From Candidatus Saccharibacteria bacterium UBA6039 (GTDB taxonomy: Bacteria > Patescibacteriota > Saccharimonadia > Saccharimonadales > Saccharimonadaceae), in the NCBI GenBank assembly GCA_002427805.1, contig DIZB01000024.1, positions 26,005-35,542 of the forward strand: a stretch of DNA of 9,538 bases. Reading direction: 5' to 3'. Shown here piece by piece: positions 5,769-9,538 of the stretch. Within the stretch, counting starts at the first letter, position 1. Each line of letters starts with the position of its first letter. The position numbers were made by a program, and so were the translations under genes. The notes beneath the pieces are model-generated. The model was not told where the DNA came from and made no database searches. It saw only the letters and a list, made by a program, of their open reading frames with translations.

Positions 5769-6422
5769 ATGAGAAAAATCCAAGTTATTACCCTTTTTCC
5801 TGAGATGTTTGACGGCGTACTTAATAGCTCAATGATGTGGAAGGCTCAGCAACAAGAAGCTATCGAATTTAAGATGGTTAATTTGCGTGACTACGGGCTC
5901 GGTCAGCGTCAACGTGTTGATGATACACCGTATGGCGGTGGTGACGGTATGCTTCTGATGGCCGAGCCATTATTTGCAGCCGTTGAGAGTGCCAGGGAAT
6001 ACGACCGAAACGCTAAAGTAGTTATTATGACACCTCGTGGACAGCGCTGGAAGCAAGCTATTGCACAAGACTGGGCTGATAGCGGCGATGGCTATATATT
6101 TATTTGCGGACGCTATGAGGGTTATGACGAGCGTATATTGACATTAGTCGACGAAGAAGTGAGTGTCGGGGACTATGTGCTAACGGGTGGTGAGTTACCA
6201 GCTATGACAATCATTGACAGCATTGTACGCCTTATTCCTGGGGTACTTGGCGGTGAAGACAGCGCCGCGATTGAAAGCTTTAGTGATGGCGAGACGCTTG
6301 AGTTTCCTCAGTACACACGTCCAGAGGACTTCAGGGGTATGAAGGTGCCAGATGTTCTGCTGAGCGGTAATCATGCAGCAATTGCTAAGTGGCGTGCTGA
6401 CAACTCAGTTAAGGCAGACTAA
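5769..6422 (+). CDS. trmD: tRNA (guanine-N1)-methyltransferase TrmD
   Basis: Uses S-adenosylmethionine to make m1G37 next to the anticodon, preventing +1 frameshifts. The SPOUT trefoil-knot motifs are all visible: ITLFPEMF (7-14), VDDTPYGGGDGML (50-62), FICGRYEGYDERI (111-123), SVGDYVLTGGELPAM (132-146) and RLIPGVLGG (154-162), then the C-terminal-domain motif FPQYTRPEDFRG (179-190). Length is 217 against about 240-255 in most bacteria, because it stops soon after AKWRAD; the last helices of the C-terminal domain are missing. Residue 169 is Glu where the E. coli general base is Asp (see findings). The ATG lacks a Shine-Dalgarno; the only purine tract is AAAAG directly before it. rimM and rplS, usual neighbours, are not adjacent. 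Confidence 0.96.
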   Translation: MRKIQVITLFPEMFDGVLNSSMMWKAQQQEAIEFKMVNLRDYGLGQRQRVDDTPYGGGDGMLLMAEPLFAAVESAREYDRNAKVVIMTPRGQRWKQAIAQDWADSGDGYIFICGRYEGYDERILTLVDEEVSVGDYVLTGGELPAMTIIDSIVRLIPGVLGGEDSAAIESFSDGETLEFPQYTRPEDFRGMKVPDVLLSGNHAAIAKWRADNSVKAD

Positions 6423-6441
6423 CTACCTTCAATAGGATACA

Positions 6442-6468
6442 AAAACACCCTCACGTGGAGGGTGTTTT
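6442..6468 (+). terminator. Rho-independent terminator after trmD
   Basis: An 11-bp stem, AAAACACCCTC (6442-6452) with GAGGGTGTTTT (6458-6468), loop ACGTG, continuing into a T-rich tail (GTTGTTG). The A-rich left side makes it potentially bidirectional. Confidence 0.88.
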
Positions 6469-6538
6469 GTTGTTGTGGTGGATGTCGTAGAGCGAGCAGT
6501 CACAACATATGTTTTTTTGGAGTTATGTTTGTTTTATG

Positions 6539-6611
6539 TAACTTTCGCTTGTGTTCACTGTACGGTACCTTTGAAAAAAGCGCAAGCGAAATGTTAAAAA
6601 TAACAACATTT
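6539..6611. repeat. Overlapping inverted repeats upstream of the 6645 membrane-protein gene
   Basis: Left arm 6539-6551 (TAACTTTCGCTTG) pairs with 6583-6596 over 13 bp with one bulged base (T6592), around a 31-nt centre holding a GGTACC palindrome. The 3' part of that right arm (AAATGTT, 6589-6595) can instead pair with AACATTT at 6605-6611, so the two pairings exclude each other. The last arm overlaps the -35 box at 6610. This may be an operator region or a cruciform. Nothing else is seen in 6470-6538. Confidence 0.5.
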
Positions 6612-6638
6612 GCATGAAAAAGACGGGCGACTTATAGT
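6610..6638 (+). promoter_or_regulatory. Promoter for the 6645 membrane-protein gene (leaderless)
   Basis: -35 TTGCAT (6610-6615), 17-bp spacer, -10 TATAGT (6633-6638), then 6 nt to the ATG at 6645. The geometry is identical to the minus-strand promoter at 2434-2462. No Shine-Dalgarno would be inside the transcript. Confidence 0.7.
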
Positions 6639-6644
6639 GTAAGC

Positions 6645-7121
6645 ATGAACGTATTTCTACAACCAACACCTGCAACGAAGCCTAAAACGAAGAACGTTAT
6701 CCAAATCTCATTACTACTTGCAGCTATGTTGGTACTGTTTATTATGACGCAGGTGGTGACGCTGAACGGCTTTACGAGGCTTATCGAGAGCTTTTGGTTA
6801 CCTGGTGGCGTAAAAGTTGCACATCTCGTGACGGCAGTCATTGTGATCACTGAAGTATTGGCATTGCCGTTCCTGCTAAGAATGCGTATGAGCCTCGCTA
6901 TGAGGGTACTCTGTATGGTATGCGGCTGGTTTGTGGCGATTATATGGCTTGGACTCAGCATCTGGCTCATTGAGACAGTCAACGCTATTCATAATGTCGG
7001 TTTTCTTGGCACAGTTATTGAGCTAGAGCCTGGATGGTGGGCTGTGTGGTTTAGTGTCGCCCTCGGTATTTTATCGGTGTGGGCGAGTTGGGGAATGTGG
7101 CCCGCAACGCCTAAAAAATAG
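6645..7121 (+). CDS. Unrecognised integral membrane protein, 158 aa, about four helices
   Basis: I do not recognise the family. Hydrophobic segments lie at about residues 18-38 (VIQISLLLAAMLVLFIMTQVV), 56-78 (VKVAHLVTAVIVITEVLALPFLL), 86-108 (MRVLCMVCGWFVAIIWLGLSIWL) and 130-151 (GWWAVWFSVALGILSVWASWGM). The N-terminus is short and Lys/Pro-rich; a basic loop (RMRMS) follows helix 2. The four-helix size and the Glu inside helix 2 (TEVLALP) loosely recall DoxX/MauE-like proteins, but not enough to assign one. The ATG at 6645 is supported by the promoter whose start point falls on it. It ends 55 nt before the next membrane protein gene, which has its own promoter. Confidence 0.8.
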   Translation: MNVFLQPTPATKPKTKNVIQISLLLAAMLVLFIMTQVVTLNGFTRLIESFWLPGGVKVAHLVTAVIVITEVLALPFLLRMRMSLAMRVLCMVCGWFVAIIWLGLSIWLIETVNAIHNVGFLGTVIELEPGWWAVWFSVALGILSVWASWGMWPATPKK

Positions 7122-7150
7122 TTGTTGATTCTACACACTGAGAGTATGAT
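7122..7150 (+). promoter_or_regulatory. Probable promoter for the 7177 membrane-protein gene
   Basis: -35 TTGTTG (7122-7127, weak), 17-bp spacer, -10 TATGAT (7145-7150). The predicted start near 7157 leaves a short leader containing AAGGAG (7163-7168). Confidence 0.55.
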
Positions 7151-7176
7151 GAAACTATAAATAAGGAGTGAGGGAC

Positions 7177-7716
7177 ATGGAACTTATTAATAAACTCGAA
7201 AAAATAGTAGCAGGGTGGTTAAGGCCACTACCGAACTTACCTAAAAGCGGCCAAAAGTGGCTTGCTGAAAATGTGTGGTGGCTTGCCCTGATTAGTGCAA
7301 TCCTTACAGGCATTAGTATTTTACTTTCACTTGGTGCGATTGCAACCTATGCGTCGTATAGTGCGTCACTTGCTTCAGTCGGTGCCTATAGTTATATTGC
7401 TGCTGCATCGTATGGCTCCGGTTGGATTATTAGTGCGATCGTGACACTTATCTTTAGCGTTATTATCGTTCTGCTGACAGCACTTGCAGTGAACCCACTA
7501 AAGGCGATGAAAAATCGTGGTTGGCAGTTACTGTTCGTTATATACCTCGTGAGTGCTGTTGAGGTTGTCGTGAACGCAGTCCTTAGCTATAGTGTTATTG
7601 GCTTCATCTTCGGGATTATTTTTGGTGCAATTGGTCTTGCGATTGGTGGCTACTTCTTGCTTCAAATTAAGAGTTACTTCGGCTCTACCGCAAAAGCAAA
7701 ACACATCGCTAAGTAA
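7177..7716 (+). CDS. Unrecognised integral membrane protein, 179 aa, about four helices
   Basis: No named family recognised. An amphipathic N-terminal region (MELINKLEKIVAGWLRPLPNLPKSGQKWLAEN reads as residues 1-32, with conserved-looking Trp and Pro) precedes hydrophobic segments at about 33-57, 83-105, 115-136 and 139-163. Helices 1 and 2 are joined by an Ala/Ser/Tyr-rich loop (ATYASYSASLASVGAYSYIAAASYG). Glycine-rich packing motifs (GFIFGIIFGAIGLAIGG, 142-158) fill helix 4, and a basic tail ends the protein. Start chosen at ATG 7177, 8 nt after AAGGAG; the in-frame GTG at 7168 overlaps that site. No terminator is visible before the tRNA promoter. Confidence 0.82.
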   Translation: MELINKLEKIVAGWLRPLPNLPKSGQKWLAENVWWLALISAILTGISILLSLGAIATYASYSASLASVGAYSYIAAASYGSGWIISAIVTLIFSVIIVLLTALAVNPLKAMKNRGWQLLFVIYLVSAVEVVVNAVLSYSVIGFIFGIIFGAIGLAIGGYFLLQIKSYFGSTAKAKHIAK

Positions 7717-7721
7717 CGATA

Positions 7722-7750
7722 TTGAGTCGACACCCCTTTTAGTGTACAAT
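7722..7750 (+). promoter_or_regulatory. Promoter of tRNA-Gln
   Basis: -35 TTGAGT (7722-7727), 17-bp spacer, -10 TACAAT (7745-7750). The predicted start is around 7757, about 6 nt before the mature tRNA 5' end. A 13-bp dyad, GTACAA-T-TTGTAC (7744-7756), covers the -10 box. Confidence 0.75.
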
Positions 7751-7762
7751 TTGTACTGCTAA

Positions 7763-7837
7763 TGGGATGTCGCCAAGTGGTAAGGCATCGGCTTTTGGTG
7801 CCGACATTCGGGGGTTCGAATCCCTCCATCCCAGCCA
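7763..7837 (+). tRNA. tRNA-Gln (anticodon UUG)
   Basis: Complete cloverleaf with encoded CCA. Acceptor TGGGATG (7763-7769) pairs with CATCCCA (7827-7833), discriminator G7834, CCA at 7835-7837. The D arm is GCCAAGTGGTAAGGC, the anticodon stem TCGGC/GCCGA encloses the loop TTTTGGT with anticodon TTG, and the T arm GGGGG-TTCGAAT-CCCTC carries the TTCGA signature. The weak U1-A72 first pair and overall sequence resemble E. coli tRNA-Gln. It reads CAA and, by wobble, CAG. Confidence 0.98.
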
Positions 7838-7893
7838 GATGCGACAGCATGAAATGTGACCCAGGTCCCTAATCGTGCTTTTGCACCGACATT

Positions 7894-7924
7894 AAAATAG
7901 AATCACGAAAGTGGTTCTATTTTT
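7894..7924 (+). terminator. Rho-independent terminator of the tRNA-Gln unit
   Basis: A 13-bp stem (7894-7906 with 7911-7923, one G-U pair) capped by a GAAA tetraloop and ending in a T run (7920-7924). The trailer between the tRNA and the stem (7838-7893) contains a small hairpin resembling the tRNA's anticodon arm. Confidence 0.9.
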
Positions 7925-7963
7925 GTGTATAGGACTGCGATACCTTTTCTATATAGCTAAAGC

Positions 7964-7992
7964 TTGCTGACTAAGGGCTATTCAATGATAAT
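7964..7992 (+). promoter_or_regulatory. Possible promoter for pyrF-pyrE
   Basis: -35 TTGCTG (7964-7969, 3 of 6), 17-bp spacer, -10 GATAAT (7987-7992, 5 of 6). If used, the transcript begins near 7999 and has a leader of about 110 nt that contains the long hairpin at 8028-8077. Confidence 0.4.
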
Positions 7993-8027
7993 AACTACTG
8001 ATTGGTTGCAACATGTACTTTAACATC

Positions 8028-8077
8028 GTTAGGCTGGATGAATAGTGATAGCATTGTCATTATTCACCCGGCCTAAC
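8028..8077 (+). repeat. 50-nt near-perfect inverted repeat / RNA hairpin in the pyrF leader
   Basis: Arms 8028-8050 and 8055-8077 (23 nt each) around a 4-nt loop (GCAT). As plus-strand RNA, 22 of 23 positions pair: 19 Watson-Crick and 3 G-U (8035-8070, 8045-8060, 8049-8056), with one A-C mismatch (8038-8067). The three G-U pairs would be A-C mismatches on the other strand, so the plus-strand transcript folds better. There is no T run, so it is not a typical terminator. It ends 20 nt before the pyrF Shine-Dalgarno. The outer heptamers GTTAGGC and GCCTAAC look like integron core boxes but in inverted order. Confidence 0.85.
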
Positions 8078-8110
8078 CTGGTTCGGAAATGGATACGAAG
8101 GGATGGTCGC

Positions 8111-8836
8111 ATGACCAACGCACGAGATGTGGTGATCTGGAGTGCCGATGTCGATGAAGCCACCCTTGACGGGTTGCTGACTGCTGATATCGAGCTCTTG
8201 TACATCAAGCTGGATCGACTTGGGTTGACCCGTATGGGACTGCCCAAGATCGCCACTGTTCAGGATCGAGGTTTCAAGGTGTTCGCGGACGCCAAGATTG
8301 CTGAGATCCCCGACAAGGTGATCGAGATCGCCAAACTTCACCTGGAGTACAAGCCGTGGATGCTCAACGTCATGGCCACCGTCCTGTCGACGCTTGATCT
8401 CTCGAACGCCGACATCAAGCAGATCGACGCACTGAGGCGGTTTGCGGATTTGTGCCTTGAGCACGGAACGCTGCCGTGTGCAGTGACGGTTCTGACGAGT
8501 AAATCAGAATTCGCTGTCAAACGCGAGTTCAACGGCCGAACGCCGATTGAGCAAGTGCTCACATATGTGGAGCTTCTGCTGTATGCAGGCTTCACTGATG
8601 TGGTGTGCTCGCCGCTTGAAGCGGCAGCGATTCGCACTGAGTCCCGTTTCGACGGGCTCATGCTCAACACGCCTGGTATTCGTTTGCCTGGTAGCTCTAA
8701 GGACGACCAAGCACGCGTCGACACTCCGGCAGCCGCAATAGCGGCTGGCGTGAATCGTCTCGTCATTGGTCGTGATCTCACCAACGGCAATTTGAGCGAG
8801 AACTTCGCTCGGATTGCCGCCAACCTCAACGCCTAA
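8111..8836 (+). CDS. pyrF: Orotidine 5'-phosphate decarboxylase
   Basis: Decarboxylates OMP to UMP, the last step of de novo pyrimidine synthesis. The 241 residues show the TIM-barrel motifs in order: SADVDE (11-16, the first active-site Asp region), IKLDRLG (32-38, candidate for the strand-2 Lys), VFADAKIAEIPDKV (57-70, the DxKxxD catalytic motif), VVCSPLEAAAIR (164-175), NTPGIRLPG (186-194), DDQARVDTPAAAIAAGV (198-214) and VIGRDLT (218-224, phosphate-binding). The catalytic motif reads D60-A-K62-I-A-E65, with Glu where Asp is usual. Start chosen at ATG 8111 because GAAGGGA (8097-8103) lies 7 nt upstream; the longer GTG 8045 frame would translate the hairpin. GC is higher than in the genes to the left. 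The gene ends 13 nt before pyrE. Confidence 0.85.
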   Translation: MTNARDVVIWSADVDEATLDGLLTADIELLYIKLDRLGLTRMGLPKIATVQDRGFKVFADAKIAEIPDKVIEIAKLHLEYKPWMLNVMATVLSTLDLSNADIKQIDALRRFADLCLEHGTLPCAVTVLTSKSEFAVKREFNGRTPIEQVLTYVELLLYAGFTDVVCSPLEAAAIRTESRFDGLMLNTPGIRLPGSSKDDQARVDTPAAAIAAGVNRLVIGRDLTNGNLSENFARIAANLNA

Positions 8837-8849
8837 GAAGGGCCTCGCA

Positions 8850-9512
8850 ATGCCAATGCCTCAAACATCAATACTTGAGCATCTCGCAGAGGAAGAGGCT
8901 ATCCTGACAAATAGCCACTTCATCTACACGAGTGGGATGCACGGAACGGCCTACATCAACATGCGAGCAGTCGCACATGATGCGGGCTGGTTCGAGAACG
9001 TGGTCGGACCACTTCTCGGTCGCGCAATCGACGAGTATCAGCCCGACATCATCGTTGGGCCGGAGACACTCGGTCGAACGATCGCACAAGTCACCGCACC
9101 GTGGCTCGGCGCAGACGCAGTGTGGTGTGACATGGAAGTCGCCGGTGAGAAGCTAGCAAGTTTCTCGCCAAAGCTGGATTTCGGCCGTCTCATTCGAGGG
9201 AAGAAAGTCGCGATCGTCGACGATCTTCTCACTACGGGAAGCTCCATCAAGTTGGTAAGCGATCTGATCGTAGCTACGGGTGGTGAAGTTGTCGCGGCGG
9301 CCGTGGTCGCTCGTCGGAGTCCCAACGTGACTGAAGCCGAGTGCAACGTTCCAGTCCTGAAGGTGCTTGTCGACGTTGAAGGCTTCGAAGTCTTCACGCC
9401 TGAAGAGTGCCTCGATCATGGCCCCTGCTCCAAGGAAGTTCCTGTCGTCCTGCGTCCCGGTCACGGACACGCATGGATCAAGGATCACCCGGATTACCCG
9501 GTCGCTTCCTAG
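8850..9512 (+). CDS. pyrE: Orotate phosphoribosyltransferase-like protein
   Basis: Probably joins orotate to PRPP to give OMP, feeding the adjacent PyrF. The 220 residues include an OPRT-like N-terminus (ILEHLAEEEAILTNSHFIYTSGMHGTAYINMRAV, 8-41, with the F-x-x-x-SG-x-H element), VGPETLGRTIAQ (69-80) and the PRPP-binding motif VAIVDDLLTTGSS (120-132). The usual catalytic loop with K-x-H-G is not recognisable; that region reads DMEVAGEKLASFSPKLDFG (94-112). A Cys pair near the C-terminus (FTPEECLDHGPCSKEVPV) is unlike E. coli PyrE. Start chosen at ATG 8850, 7 nt after AGAAGGG (8836-8842); ATG 8856 is an alternative. The pair with pyrF supports the role, but a PRTase for another base cannot be excluded. 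No terminator is visible in the last 26 bases. Confidence 0.78.
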   Translation: MPMPQTSILEHLAEEEAILTNSHFIYTSGMHGTAYINMRAVAHDAGWFENVVGPLLGRAIDEYQPDIIVGPETLGRTIAQVTAPWLGADAVWCDMEVAGEKLASFSPKLDFGRLIRGKKVAIVDDLLTTGSSIKLVSDLIVATGGEVVAAAVVARRSPNVTEAECNVPVLKVLVDVEGFEVFTPEECLDHGPCSKEVPVVLRPGHGHAWIKDHPDYPVAS

Positions 9513-9538
9513 TCCGAACCTGCACCAATCAAGCACGA

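Noticed and set aside
7168..7176. Membrane protein start at GTG 7168.
   Set aside because: The GTG overlaps AAGGAG, which is at the ideal distance from ATG 7177.
8028..8077. Integron attC site, because the arms start and end with GTTAGGC and GCCTAAC (GTTRRRY / RYYYAAC).
   Set aside because: In attC the order is RYYYAAC first and GTTRRRY last; here it is reversed on both strands, and no properly placed partner box was found nearby.
8028..8077. Rho-independent terminator upstream of pyrF.
   Set aside because: The stem is strong, but neither side continues into a T run.
8045..8110. Longer pyrF beginning at GTG 8045.
   Set aside because: It would translate half of the hairpin, lacks an RBS, and adds residues not seen at OMPDC N-termini; ATG 8111 has a good Shine-Dalgarno.
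8814..8849. pyrE start at TTG 8814 inside pyrF.
   Set aside because: No RBS, and the added residues do not match OPRT; ATG 8850 follows AGAAGGG.
8060..9536. Several long open frames on the minus strand across pyrF and pyrE.
   Set aside because: They lie opposite clearly conserved coding motifs, contain low-complexity or Arg/Ser-rich translations, and lack RBSs; expected shadows of a GC-richer coding region.
1..9538. CRISPR array, insertion sequence or phage genes.
   Set aside because: No spaced direct repeats, transposase, integrase or phage structural motifs were seen.

Overview
The window looks like a piece of a small-genome bacterial chromosome, most probably Saccharibacteria (TM7) or a close Patescibacteria/CPR relative. 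This is inferred from gene content and style, not from a database match. The signs are a compact rpmF-nusB-Nudix-rnc cluster, a stripped-down rpsP-khpA-trmD cluster with no rimM or rplS between the genes, a bL32 without zinc cysteines, small unrecognised membrane proteins, and moderate GC. TGA ends nusB and rnc, so the UGA-to-glycine code of Gracilibacteria/Absconditabacteria does not apply.

Layout. (1) 1-1926: the 3' part of leuS, whose CP1 editing domain carries an in-frame Nudix domain. (2) 1927-2427, minus strand: a single-pass membrane protein of unknown function whose stop codon abuts the leuS stop. (3) 2483-4445: a promoter followed by rpmF, nusB, a stand-alone Nudix hydrolase and rnc, apparently one operon with overlapping junctions. 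(4) 4442-5001: rpsP with its own promoter and a strong terminator. (5) 5155-5742: khpA, followed by two strong imperfect hairpins and a terminator. (6) 5769-6468: trmD and its terminator. (7) 6610-7716: two multi-pass membrane proteins of unknown function, the first apparently expressed as a leaderless mRNA. (8) 7722-7924: a tRNA-Gln(UUG) transcription unit with promoter and terminator. (9) 7964-9512: a visibly GC-richer pyrF-pyrE pair behind a 50-nt near-perfect hairpin.

Taken together, most genes serve RNA and translation: leucine charging and proofreading (LeuRS), transcription antitermination (NusB), dsRNA processing (RNase III), ribosome assembly (bL32, bS16), RNA chaperoning (KhpA), tRNA m1G37 methylation (TrmD) and tRNA-Gln. 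PyrE and PyrF would convert orotate plus PRPP to UMP. Earlier pyrimidine-pathway genes are not in the window, so the cell may scavenge orotate or keep those genes elsewhere.

The most unusual items are the Nudix domain inside the LeuRS editing domain, the long hairpin in the pyrFE leader at a compositional boundary, and two promoters with identical geometry (17-bp spacer, 6 nt from -10 to ATG) that predict leaderless mRNAs. All alignments to family members were made from memory, and no searches were run.
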